Origin: Cryptomeria japonica
Lineage: Eukaryota > Streptophyta > Pinopsida > Cupressales > Cupressaceae
Assembly: GCF_030272615.1 (NCBI RefSeq)
Contig: NC_081413.1
Location: 557,905,136 to 557,965,135 of the forward strand
Length of the DNA stretch: 60,000 nt
Reading direction: 5' to 3'
The notes below the pieces were generated by a model. That model did not search any database, was not told where the DNA came from, and saw only the letters and a list, made by a program, of their open reading frames with translations. The translations under genes and the position numbers were made by a program. Positions 23,760 to 34,728 of this stretch are shown piece by piece; the first letter of the stretch is position 1, and each line of letters starts with the position of its first letter.

Positions 23760-24600
23760 GATCCACTACTTATAGCGTATTTAATCAGTTAGTAATGGCG
23801 GTTTGGACAATAGTCACTCGGGCACACGTTTGAATTTAATGGCGATGTGACCTTCCATGGGATTTGTTTTTGATTTTTGTGGCAATCAATAATCATTTCG
23901 ATGAGGATATGTCTTTCGATCATTTGTTTCTTTAGTCCATCAATCTGTTTGTTTCTATCAATAATACTTTTGTTTCGAATATTACTTCGATCAAGTATTT
24001 TTTCCCTTCATCAAAATACTATATTTGGTCAGTATGGCTGTGTCCTCATTGAAACATATCTGATATCCATCAGGCCTTATGTCAAAGAAACCTTGGGCTT
24101 CAGTGTGCTCCTTTATTTTTCCATCGAAATACTTCTTTCATTGATATCACTATGCCCCGTCGATGAATGAGTCTATTATCTCACCGATAAAGTTACATCG
24201 ACAAAACCATGCATATCAAGAACATGCCTTTTAACCTCCTCGAAACCTATATCCTCATTGATATCTTTTATTGAGATAGCTTCCTTTTGTCGGATCAATA
24301 TTATTCTTTCGATGAAAACGCTCCTTTCAGTGGGTCCTTTTTATGTTGCACCAATAATATTATTTCCTCGAGAACTTTTCCCATCGATGAAGACCCTCTC
24401 TGCTTTCTTCGATATCTTTTGTTGATGAAGTTATTATCTTCGGTGAGTCCTTTATGGAATTCATCGGCATTTCCTTCCTTCGATGGCTCTTTTATATTGA
24501 TGAGACATTGCTGGGTCTCATTGATTCAAATTCAAAAGGTATCGATGAGACCCAACGATGTCTCATCGATATAAAAGAGCCATCGAAGGAAGGAAACGCC
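23760..24600 (-). mobile_element. LTR-like segment with dense TCGA motifs (copy B)
   Basis: It lies just upstream, on the minus strand, of the 1,046-codon ORF and is a diverged relative of 12,650-13,262. Its outer part contains the long inverted repeat at 24,466-24,600. Many sites read ATTGAT where copy A reads ATCGAT, consistent with loss of methylated CpG. Borders and target duplications are not resolved. Confidence 0.45.
24466..24600. repeat. Long inverted repeat: 60-nt arms, 15-nt loop
   Basis: The left arm 24,466-24,525 and right arm 24,541-24,600 are reverse complements at 55 of 60 positions. Four of the five mismatches are T on the left facing the CpG-type state on the right, or the reverse. 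Each arm also contains its own inner palindrome, ATCGATGAGA..TCTCATCGAT. A transcript would fold into a long hairpin. One arm matches the end of LTR-like copy A at about 13,203-13,245. Confidence 0.9.
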
Positions 24601-25494
24601 AACATCGATAATAATAATTATTTTTTGATAAAAATTATCATCGTCGAAGTTACGACGACTACCAAGCTTTCGATCGACGATGTAATCAATGAACATACAG
24701 CATCGGCAGAGTCCATTGGATTGTCATATTTCCAACAGGTATGGCATTGTTGACCAATTCAACGCCGAGTTTTTGACGGTTGATTTTGTCGGCACTCTGA
24801 TGAAAATTCATCGCAAATCTAACAAACGGCCATCAGAAATCAGCTCTGAATGTACTAGTGATAAGGTTACTATTTTTAGTAAGTTTTCATTTAAGTGCGG
24901 GTTGGACTAAAAGTTTCTCAAAGCTTCAAATTCTCTAGATAAGCATGTTGGTAAATTTTTGTTGCAAGATCATACCTAGATTTGGAGATTTTAAAGTTTC
25001 AAATAGATTGTCAATCAAACACTTAGTTCAAAAATTATTGCCCCAAAAGTTGGGTCTCCTAAAATAGAAAATATAAAAAATGTGTTGGACACATAAATGA
25101 GCTACAAAAAGGAGGTACACATTTTGATGTGTGTTTTGGAACATCATAGGGCATCTAGGATTGGAGATAAGATGGGTTCCACTTTATTGGATGGTTTTAG
25201 CCCATGGTTTTGTAATATCTTTCGATGGTTACATGTACTATATTTTCTATATATGAGGTGTGTGAGATGGAGGGTTCGTGTAAGAGTCTTATAGATATTG
25301 AGTTACCTTTGAATCTCTAGTTGGTGATACTTTTGTGAAAAACTTGTTCTGCAAGTATATTGTAATCTATTATTGATTTCAAGCAATAAGGAAAGTGTGG
25401 GTGAACAAGAGAGAGATATAGAGAGAGATATAAAAAGGGAGAAAGATATATATAAATAGATAGGGATGGGGAGAGAGGGAGAGACGATAGAGAA

Positions 25495-25495
<1 letters not shown>
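24601..25495. other. No gene recognised
   Basis: Sequence outside the hairpin. It starts with more TCGA-bearing DNA (ATCATCGTCGAAGTTACGAC, TTTCGATCGACGATG), which may belong to the outer part of the LTR-like copy B. It becomes ordinary AT-rich DNA after about 24,910. Confidence 0.4.

Positions 25496-25589
<94 letters not shown>
25496..25589. repeat. (TA)n(GA)n compound microsatellite
   Basis: About 13 TA units (25,496-25,522) pass directly into about 33 AG units (25,523-25,589). Imperfect GAGAGA motifs precede it from about 25,405. Any reading frames through it are artefacts. Confidence 0.95.
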
Positions 25590-25591
<2 letters not shown>

Positions 25592-26711
25592 TTGACAGGG
25601 AATAGAGTTAGAGAAGGAGATAATATTCAAATGACATGCTACCCTAAGCATAACTCCTTAAGGACACATGTTATCCTTAAATTATTAAAATGCCTAATCA
25701 AAAGTTAGTTTCTCTTTCTCTCTCTCTTGATCTAGACTTTTAATTTAGATTTAAATTTAAATTTTATTTTATTATATAAATAAAAATAAAAATTCAAATA
25801 TAATAATTTCACAATAAATAAAATTTTAATAAAACAAAAATTATAGATTAAATAAATAAAATCTTTTCATTATTATTTTTAATTGCATTAGAATACATAA
25901 ATACTTAAAATAAAATATGAACTTAATGAATATTAATTCTTAATAGAAGAATAAGGAGAAAAATAATTAGAGTAAATTAAAAATAAGATAGAATATCCTA
26001 ACAAAAGAAGATAATATTGTAGATGTCTAAATTTAATTAAAGTAATATTTAATTAATTTAAGCCTCTCCATATAATTATTACTTTAATTTTGTGAGTTCC
26101 TTTCTTCTTAAAATTAATTAAATCAAATTTCATTAATTTTATCACTATAGTTAATTGATTATTCCTCATTCTTCTAAATTCATCTCAATCATTATTTCTT
26201 CTAAATCTCTATTAGTTAATTAATTTCAATTAATTGAGCTAATCATGTGATTCCTACAAATCACCCTTTCTAATCCTATCATCTAGCCTAATTAATTCTT
26301 CCTTAATCATGCTTATCATTATTTTCTATTTTATATTCCTCCACTCATTTTCTCTCTTCATGTCACATCCTCCTAATTTTTCCACTTATTCTAATCACTC
26401 ATTAAGACACCTAATCAATCTCCTTAATTATTTGCACATCTCTAATCACCTTGATTAGCGATGAGTCAACTCTTTTCCATAAATGACTTTCCCATCTCAT
26501 ACTCCAATCTTAAATGCTACCCACTTTCATCCTTTCAAAGAAATTCAAATTCTTTAAATCTCCCTATGCATCCTCTTCCCAAATAATTTTAATTCTTTTT
26601 CTTATTTAGTAGTCTCACAAATCCCCTTATTTTGGGATTTTTAGTTCCTCTCCCCTTTCTCCAAGGAATTTTTAATTCTTTTTCTCTTCCCCATGTACCT
26701 TGTGAGGTGTG
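25590..26711. other. AT-rich stretch without genes
   Basis: Very AT-rich, with long ATTAATTAA-type words and CT-rich parts on the plus strand. No coding frame, RNA gene or complete element recognised. Confidence 0.5.
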
Positions 26712-26720
26712 GATAAGAAA

Positions 26721-26883
26721 GGACGTGTCTATTCTAGCTCCAAAATGATAGTATGGATTGACTAACACATGTGTTAGTCACGAGTTTTACACCGTCGATT
26801 TTACAAGAAAAGGCTGCGATTGACTAACACATCGCTAACATGTTGTACGAAAGGTCCGTTTTGGAGCCATAATAGCCGCGACT
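26721..26883. mobile_element. Mutator-like MITE with 9-bp target duplication
   Basis: 163 bp flanked by a perfect 9-bp direct repeat GATAAGAAA (26,712-26,720 and 26,884-26,892). The ends are imperfect inverted repeats, matching at about 20 of 29 positions with a strong core CTATT..GGCTCCAAAA. The interior has GATTGACTAACACATGTGTTAGTCA palindromic parts and no coding capacity. A 9-bp duplication is the hallmark of Mutator-family insertion, so a MULE-derived MITE is the best reading. The element is GC-richer than its surroundings. Confidence 0.75.
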
Positions 26884-27050
26884 GATAAGAAATGCCTTTA
26901 TGGCATAGCTCTTGGTTCTCACATCTTATCCTCTTAATCCTCTCCCACTCTTTCTTTCAATCTTAACCCTTAATTCCAAATCAATCTTGGCCCTTCATTT
27001 GGACCTCCTCCAATCTATAAACTGGAGTCTCTTCTCCTCACAAATCATTC

Positions 27051-27176
27051 ACTTCCATCATATTCTTATGTTGTCCATTTGATCCCATATCCACTTCCAT
27101 CATATTCTTATGTTGTCCATTTGAACCCATATCCACTTCCATCGTATTCTTATGTTATCCATTTGATCCCTTAATC
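27051..27176. repeat. 42-bp tandem repeat, three copies
   Basis: Copies start at 27,051, 27,093 and 27,135 with ACTTCCATCATATTCTTATG and differ by only a few substitutions. No coding role seen. Confidence 0.9.
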
Positions 27177-27250
27177 CAACTTTCAAGTAATTTCATGAAA
27201 TCCATTTGCAATCCAAATCCATCCATCGCACCCTCATAATGCCAAAATCA

Positions 27251-27498
27251 TGTCATAGCAAATCTCTCATCCATTACTCTTAGTCAATATCCCTCATCCA
27301 ATCTTGTTGTGTAGTGGAGAGCCATCCACAATCCCTCATCTCAAATCAAGTCGAGCACTTGGATGCACTTCCACTTCATCAAGCTCAATCAGAGGAAGGA
27401 GCACAAAATTTAGGTATAATAGCATTGTTTGTGTTTATTTGAATGTTTTTTATGTTTTCTCATGATTTGTGCAACTAACCATTAGCTTAGATTTTAGG
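27251..27498. repeat. 248-bp direct repeat, copy 1
   Basis: It pairs with 27,713-27,960, the same length with scattered substitutions. Both copies run from TGTCATAG to TTAGCTTAGATTTTAG. The copies lie 462 bp apart (start to start), which suggests one segmental duplication with unique sequence between. Confidence 0.9.
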
Positions 27499-27712
27499 AC
27501 TCAAGTTATTGTAAACCAACTTAAAACTCAAGGGAAAATTATAAAGAAAACAAAAAATTGTAGGAAATGTTTTGAGACCTCTTCCTTCTAAATTCTATCT
27601 AGTGGTGATAACTATTGAAGAAAGTAAAGATCTAACCACATTCAAAGTAAGAGGAGTTTCTGCAATGTTCTATGAAAAGCCATGTGCAATCTTTCCAATC
27701 TACTCAATATAA

Positions 27713-27960
27713 TGTCATAGAAAATCTCTCATCCATTACTCTTAGTTAATATCCCTCATCCAATCTTCTTGTGTAGTGGAGAGAAATCCACAATCCCTTA
27801 TCTAAAATCAAGTCGAGCACTTGGAGGCACTTCCACTTCATCAGTCTCAATCAGACGAAGGAGCACAAAATTTAGGTATAATGGTGTTGGTTGTGTTTAG
27901 TTGAATGTTTTTTATGTTTTCTCATGATTTGTGCAACTAACCATTAGCTTAGATTTTAGA
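27713..27960. repeat. 248-bp direct repeat, copy 2
   Basis: Second copy of the repeat at 27,251. The unique spacer between them (27,499-27,712) has no recognised feature. Confidence 0.9.
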
Positions 27961-30900
27961 CTTCTTCAAATATATTTTTATCAAAAGAAAATAGTAATAA
28001 AAGATAGATTTTAATTAAAAATATAATCTTTCTACAATAAGACAAAGAATTTTGAATTAAATTAATATTATTGTTTTAATTGTTATTTGTAATTTCATTA
28101 AAAGACAAATAATTAAAATAAATTTTAAAATTCATTAAAAGACAAATAATTAAAATAAATTTTAAACTTAATGAAAAATTAATCTTTTAAAAAAGAAGAA
28201 GAATAATTTGAATAAAGCTAATTATTTCTGTAATGATTTTGTTTTTTGAACTTAATAAGAAAAGATAGAATATTCTAATAAAAGAAAATAATCTGAAAAA
28301 ATATTCTTATCTAAAGAAGATAATAATAAAAGATAGACTTTTTCTTATATGTACATTATTTTTCTAATTAATAATATTAAAATATATAATTTTTTATTTT
28401 TTATCATAAAAGATTTTATTTTTTAAATTAACATAAATTTAAGTATATGGTTGACATTAATTATATCATCCTACATCTTTCTCAACTCTCAACCATTGAT
28501 TCCAAAAAGCAAATTGTCCATTTCAAATAGAGAATGTCGTTGACATAAATATGCTTGCCATCTTTCTCATGTGGATTTTTTCCTAAAATATTTTTTCCAG
28601 ATAGCTTTGGTGTCATCCTAAGATATTATTGTTTTTTTTAATTTATGTTAAATGTGCAATTATATAATATTATACATTGCAAGTACCTATTAAATTTCTT
28701 AGCAATTTGATTGCACCTTGTATTTGAAACAAAGAGGTACTGTTCTTCAATATATTCATCCTTATCTTTTTTATTGAACATGTGATCAAATTACACTACA
28801 TTATCAAGTTTTTGAATTAGGGTATCAAGAGTGAAATTAGGGATGTTATTTGGTGGGAGCATGACAAATAACAAGTGGATTATATAGAGAGTGAAGAATG
28901 TGGGAAGCGGATAAAAAGTGGTAGTAATAATGGAAGGAAAAGACAAATTCATGAATTTAGTAGGATTGTATAAAAACATGATAGTAGTAGGTGAATGCAA
29001 TGGCTTGAACTATATATCTTGATTTATTTAATTTCACATTGGTCAAAAGCATAAAAACCTTTGCATTTTTTGATCATCAAGATCTTAACAAAGGTATTGC
29101 AATACTAAAGTAACCAACTTTGGTCATGTGATAGTTAGTACAACACCTTTAGTTAGTACAACACCTCATTAACGTCTTAAACGTAATTCAATAATGTAAA
29201 AGTGCATTCAAATAATAACATATAACTTTTAAACATTCAATACATAAATATAAGATTAAATCATACACTTCAGTGATAAAATTAGTAGAAAAAGAAGGAT
29301 ATATATATAACATTGTAATATTTTTTGTAACCTACAAGCATCCAAAATGACATTCCTTTCACTTTTAAGATCTACATTGAAATTTTTCACAAATTGAAAT
29401 TCTAGAAACCACCACAAAAACTAAAAAATATTTACAAATTATTTAGCACTACAATAATCCCTAATCCCTACATAAAAGTGCTTGCATTGATAGAATATTT
29501 TTTATAATAAAAAATTCTATCAAAATATTTGTATTCATTAAATAGAAAGATGAATATATGTTCAATCTAAAGATAAATGTATTTGATTTCATAAATTGGT
29601 AACCTTCTTCACTACTCAACACCTCCTTGAATAGACTTTTGAGGGAATATGATTTTTTCCCTAATCACTCTAATACTTAATTTTAAAAGTGTTTAGAAAT
29701 GCTCTTTAAGTAAACACTAATTTTTGCCTTAATTCATAATGGAATTTTATAAGTTTTTTATAATAAAACATAAGTTGTCTTTTATAAATGTAACATAAAG
29801 TTACTATTTAGATTCCTTAAGTTAAATTAGTAAATTATTTCTCTTACATTACCAATAATAGCCTACAAGAAATACAATAATAAGGAAAGTCTATTGTGAT
29901 GACTTATAATTGAAAAAAGGGACATGAAAATCCACCCTTCCTAAAAATGATTCTCCTCAAAAAATGTCGATTCACTTTCCAACTCATTTTGATTGAGCCT
30001 CTCTACAATACCAAGATTCCAAATCATCAGTGGGAATGCTATGAATTCCTTTTGTGATGTAGTACATTCCTTTAACTACATAATCATTATATAAATTTAT
30101 ATTTCTTATTTTTAAATTACTTTGCTTGTTGATCCATAGTCCCCTACAAATATTTATTTATTACTTTGCTTGTTGATCTTGCAACCTTTAACTTTCCTAG
30201 AGGTTATCCTTTGTGAATAACAATCAGATCATTTAGTTTACATTGTGTTACTCTAATATGAATTATAATCTCCCAATAAGCATCATAAAGATTTCTTGAA
30301 TGTCATTGGCAAAAATTATTTGGTTTATAGCAACTATCACTCAATTATTTCTAAATTCATTGACTTTTTGTACTCCTTTACCTAAAGAGTGTGCCACCCT
30401 AGTCGATTTAGTTGTCTTTAAAACTCTTCCTAAAAACTCTATTTAAAATATGATTAAATTAGGAACTATTGCTTTTGAAGCATTGGTTGATTTCACTCTA
30501 TTGGTAGCCCATTGTAAGGCCTTAGGAAATTTGGACCCTTCTCTTGGTTAAATCAATTCAAATGCCTCTTTTATCCTTTATATTTCCTTAATTACTTATA
30601 GTTTAATTTCCATATCCCTTCTTTCAACCTCTTTCATCCCAAAAATTAATGTAATGATCTTTTATTTTTCTAACTCCTAAATAATTCAATGGGCCAATTC
30701 TAAGGAATCATAGTTGAATTAAGGTCAATGGTAAGTTTGGAAATATTTTTTCTCATTTCTTTAGATCATGAAAGGCCTTTTCTATAAATTTGGTAGCAAT
30801 GTTCTTATCTCATATCAAATGTACATATTCTAATTTCATTAATTCTAATACATTCTCCATCGCTTGTCAATTTGTAAGAGATTCTATATGGACAACATGT

Positions 30901-31378
30901 ACTTCTTTGATTATACCTTTAATCTTTTCCTCAATATGAGCTCTCTTAAAATTTAGAGTTAACTCTTCAACTACCCTTTCATGCTATCCATTTTTATTAG
31001 GACTTACATGTGTTAATCTTAGGTATTACGTGTTGTCATTGATGTCAAAAGGCATGTGTTGGTGGTGCAGGGCACAATGAGAAGGCTACATAACATGGTT
31101 GACACAAATGATTTTGAATCGAAGTAAGTCGACATAGATGCATTATCCCACATTGGCTACTGAAATTTGATCTTTAAGTGTTTTTATTTCCCAATGCATG
31201 ATTATTGTAGTGTGACCACAAACTCACATGTTTTTGTTTGTCATCGATGGGTTTGTTCCATACTCATTATGTATCAAAGAGACTTGAAAAGTCTCACTCT
31301 AATGCAATCATGTCTTGTTGATGCAGACTTCAGTATGGCATCAAAGAGACTTAAAGAATCACTTCTCGATATAAGCAA
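27961..31378. other. AT-rich stretch without recognised genes
   Basis: Mostly very AT-rich. On the minus strand about 30,260-30,660 can be read as protein-like segments broken by stops (VKSTNASKAIVPN, TTKSTRVAHSLGKG), perhaps an old coding remnant, but I recognise no family. No RNA gene was seen. Confidence 0.4.
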
Positions 31379-31645
31379 GGCACCCCACATCCCTGTGCCC
31401 TCTATGATGTCATCCCCAAAAGTCTTGTGGGCTGGTAGGAAAGGAAGCAGGGCACCTTGTGCCCTCTATGATGTCATCCCAAAAAGTCTCGTGGGCTGGT
31501 AGGAAAGGAAGCAGGGCACCTTGTGCCCTCTATGATGTCATCCCAAAAAGTCTTGTGGGCTGGTAGGAAAGGAAGTAGGGCACCTTGCATCCCCACACCC
31601 TCTATGGCATCATCACAAAATGTTTCATAGGATAGCGAGAAAAGG
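31379..31645. repeat. 64-bp tandem repeat, about four copies
   Basis: Exact 64-bp spacing is seen between GGGCACCTTGTGCCCTCTAT starts at 31,450 and 31,514. A first copy from about 31,379 has a small insertion, and a degenerate last copy starts at 31,578. Each unit holds GGCACC..GTGCC palindromes and TCTTGTGGGCTGGTAGGAAA. The open frame through it is a by-product. Confidence 0.9.
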
Positions 31646-32341
31646 AACCAAGGTAGAATCCCTTGTGGGGTGAGTGAAGAAAAACTACCGTTTGACTGTA
31701 GGCCTGGACTAGCACTAAGATGGATGCCATCGTGGATGTTGACATAGCCTTAGTGGGGTTGAATGAGAAAGAATGAAATGATAGAAGTGATCGACGTGGT
31801 CATACAAAAAAAAATTATGCACACCTAACTAGATCAAACAGTCAAAATTGAAACTTAATTTTATCGATGGCTCTGCTTCAATCAGTGTATAACGGTCAAT
31901 ATACAAATCATGTTTAGCACCATCAACAAGTGTGTTATTAATTTTGAACAGTCTGTTTCATATGGAATTATAAACCTGGTTAGTAGGATATGTTCCTAAT
32001 TTTCATGAAGATCAATGTGCCATAAATGAAGTGTTTAACTATGATGGTTCAAAATAGCTCACTGCTCATTTTCCTATGTAATAGACTAGGGTTTGTTTGT
32101 GATCATGTATCATGTATGTTTTTGCCAATAGAAGAGTTAAATGTAAATAAATATAAGTACATGTAAAATAACATAGAGTTTATGATGTAAAAAAGTTGAT
32201 TTTGTCAAGGAAAGGCAACTGCAGTACATCGCACAATAGTAAAACATATTAGTGCTACATGGAAGGAGAATTGTAGAGGCAAAGCAGCAAATAAGAGGTT
32301 TCTTAGACTAGGGGTGTGGAGTATGATTTAGTAAATGATAA
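31646..32341. other. No gene recognised
   Basis: Mixed-composition sequence between the 64-bp repeats and the probable copia LTR. No coding frame or repeat border resolved. Confidence 0.4.
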
Positions 32342-32715
32342 TGTTGAATAACATTGGTTCAAACATGACACTTTTTATCTAAATTACAAGAAAAGGTATG
32401 ATTTAAGGGTTGTTGCCTTGGATTGTGTAATCAATGTTGGTGCCCTTTTTGAGTCTATAGGATTGGTGTCCTAGATTTGAATATTTGTGTAAAGGAATTG
32501 GTGATCCTGTTAGGATTAGTGTCCTAAAATTGAATGCAAAGGGGATTGGTGTCTCCTAAAGATCCGTGTCCTTAAAATCTATTGTAATCATTTTTACTTG
32601 TGAGGCTAGATTTGGACAATAGCTCCGAGCAACATTTTTTCACTGTGGTTTTTCCCATCTTGGGTTTTTCATGTATATTCAGGTGTTGTGTGTAAGTGTG
32701 TAAGTGTGTTCAACA
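32342..32715 (+). repeat. Probable 5' LTR of a copia element
   Basis: The right end is well set: CAACA followed by a primer site at 32,717. It contains GGTTTTTCCCATCTTGGGTT, a block common near copia LTR 3' ends. The left end at TGTTG (32,342) is chosen because it mirrors CAACA, and is uncertain. No second LTR of this element is in the window. Confidence 0.6.
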
Positions 32716-32716
32716 A

Positions 32717-32733
32717 TTGATATCAGAGCCAAG
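32717..32733 (+). promoter_or_regulatory. Copia primer-binding site
   Basis: TTGATATCAGAGCCAAG, a variant of the initiator-Met primer sequence TGGTATCAGAGC, two bases from the LTR end and about 70 bp before the gag frame. Confidence 0.75.
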
Positions 32734-32789
32734 TTCCTTGGTAAAGGCTTAACCACTCAAGGTAAAACTTGGACTTGAACACTTGGTTG

Positions 32790-33551
32790 GACATGAAGAA
32801 GCTTCATCTAATAAGGCACCACTATTTAATTGAACAAATTATTCTTTTTGGAAGATTAGAATGGAATCATATATCTCCTCTTTAAGGTTTTATATATGGT
32901 AGTCAGTTCTGAATGGATGCATGCCTCTCGCTACGTCACCTACCACAAAAGGAGTATGAGAACAATGAAAAATCAATGAATGTTATACTATGTGGGTTGT
33001 CAATTTTAGAATTTGTGAATTTGATGCACTGCAAATTTGCAAAGGACCTTTGGGGAAAACTTCACAACATCTATGAAGGAGATGAAATGGTCAATAAACT
33101 TAAGCTACATACTTACAAAAGTCATTTTAAAAATTTGAGGATTAAGGAAGAAGAAAAGATTGCAGATTATCTACTCAGAGTGGATGAAATTGTGAGTGTT
33201 ATAAAGGGACTCGGAGAAGAAATCCAAGATGAAGTAATTGTAAAGAAAGTCATGAGGACACTACCCCCTAGGTATGATTCTAAAATCTCTACTATTGAAG
33301 AAGTTAAAAATTTAAAAACATTTACTTTGGATGAATTTTTTGGTTCACTTATTGCTCTTGAGATGAGGATCAATAATACTGGCACATCAAAGAGAGATTG
33401 CTTTTAAAGGCTCAAAGGAAGAAGATTTAGAAGGTGACTTTGAGAAGCCAATTTTGTGAGAGGATTAAAGAGAGGATTTGGGAAGTATAAAGGAAAGTCA
33501 TTCAAATGTTTTGAGACTAGAAAAGTAGGCCATTTTGCATCCCAATGCAGG
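32790..33551 (+). pseudogene. Copia gag, 5' part (DUF4219 + UBN2 + knuckle)
   Basis: The capsid-like gag of a Ty1/copia element. The start contains TNYSFWKIRMESYI (DUF4219-type), with stops. After a frameshift near 32,935 a clean UBN2-type stretch runs to 33,404 (LWGKLHNIYEGDE, VNKLKLHTYKSHF, LRVDEIVSVIKGLG, VMRTLPPRYDSKI). A zinc knuckle follows in another frame near 33,505-33,550 (KCFETRKVGHFASQC), with the second Cys replaced. The gene stops abruptly at 33,551 because the 9.6-kb gypsy element is inserted there, and gag resumes at 43,156. Confidence 0.85.
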
Positions 33552-34714
33552 TGTCGTGTGTGTGAAGTAGGGTACCTGCAACTGCAACACAAACACTCAA
33601 TAGATCATTACAAGCATGGTTAGCAAATTGAAATCAAATGAAAGATAAACCATGAAAAAGTGACCTATTGACTCCTAAGAGATGCGAGTGTGGATTTTCT
33701 CTTAGATCTGGATAAGCAATCAAAGTGACTTGACTACACCTAGACAGAGGATTTAAAATGATATGATGTGCAAGCTAGATGAATGTACGATTATGCTAAA
33801 TTGATCCAAGAAGCTAACTAAGCTAATGATATGCATGATTAAGCTATTATGATGATGCAATAAAGCTAGAATAGAGATTTATTATGCTATATGATTCAAC
33901 AATTATGCTAGAATATGATCAAATTAAACTAGATCTAAGATGCAATTGCTTATAATAATAATGCCTAAGTGATATGATAGAATGGATATACCTATAGTAA
34001 CAATGCCTAAAATGATATGAGATGGGATCCTTTGTGCTCCAAAATGGGGGATATTTATAGGATTTCCAAGGCCAAGGGTGAGGTGGCAGGAATCAATGGT
34101 CGAGATTGAGTCTGAAGATATCAAGGGTCAAATTGGAGGAGGTTGGAGAAGAGGTTGGAGGGAGGGGCAGATGACAAGTGTCAAGGAATCTTGCCCACAA
34201 GAGGGAAAGTGTCCAAGGGAAGAGACATGTGGCAAAAGTACCATGTGTCTCACAAGGAGAATATCCAACCCATAGGAGGTTAGGATAAGGAGGTTAGGAT
34301 GTGCAAGATAGGATAGGGTTAGTTAAACCCACGATTAGGTGAAATGGGCCAGGTTAGGGGATGCTTAGGTTCGGTGGTTAGAAGTTAGGAGGCATGTGGA
34401 TAATTTGAATTTTTTAATTCAAATAATAGGAAAAGGCTAATTAACTTTCAACAACTCATAAATTGATTTGTTTTAATTAATTAGGGGATTAGAAGAGATG
34501 AATTAAATGGGGGGAGGATTAATTAATTTAGATTAATTAATCAAAGGGGACTATTGAAATGAACTTATTAAATAAATCCTTAGATTTATTAATAAGCAGG
34601 TGAAAGGGGGAATTTAATCAAATTGCTAATGAATTTGATTAAATTTGGAAGGGGGATTAATTAAATAATTGCTTATTTAATTAATTATCTTCGAACCATT
34701 TTTAGGTGTATGCA
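33552..34714 (-). repeat. Left (3') LTR of the gypsy element
   Basis: 1,163 bp, TGTCGTGTG..GGTGTATGCA on the plus strand, aligned end to end with the right LTR except for scattered substitutions and short indels. A minus-strand TATA-like motif CTATAAATATC lies at about 34,050-34,060. Short frames inside it are not genes. Confidence 0.9.
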
Positions 34715-34728
34715 TTTTGCCCCTCTTT
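34715..34728 (-). other. Polypurine tract
   Basis: On the minus strand AGAGGGGCAAAA immediately precedes the 3' LTR, the expected start point for second-strand synthesis. Confidence 0.7.

Noticed and set aside
25379-25708. Open frames of Leu-Ser or Arg-Glu repeats
   Set aside because: Products of the (TA)n(GA)n microsatellite.
27051-27960. CRISPR-like or satellite array
   Set aside because: Adjacent 42-bp tandem copies and two 248-bp copies lack the short-repeat/unique-spacer structure, and the DNA is a plant repeat region.
31167-31502. 111-codon open frame
   Set aside because: It runs into 64-bp tandem repeats, and its length is due to the repeats being stop-free; no family signature.
33404-34275. 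Short frames within the LTR at 33,552-34,714 and its partner at 41,983-43,155
   Set aside because: They recur in both LTRs with different stops and have no motif; LTR sequence, not genes.
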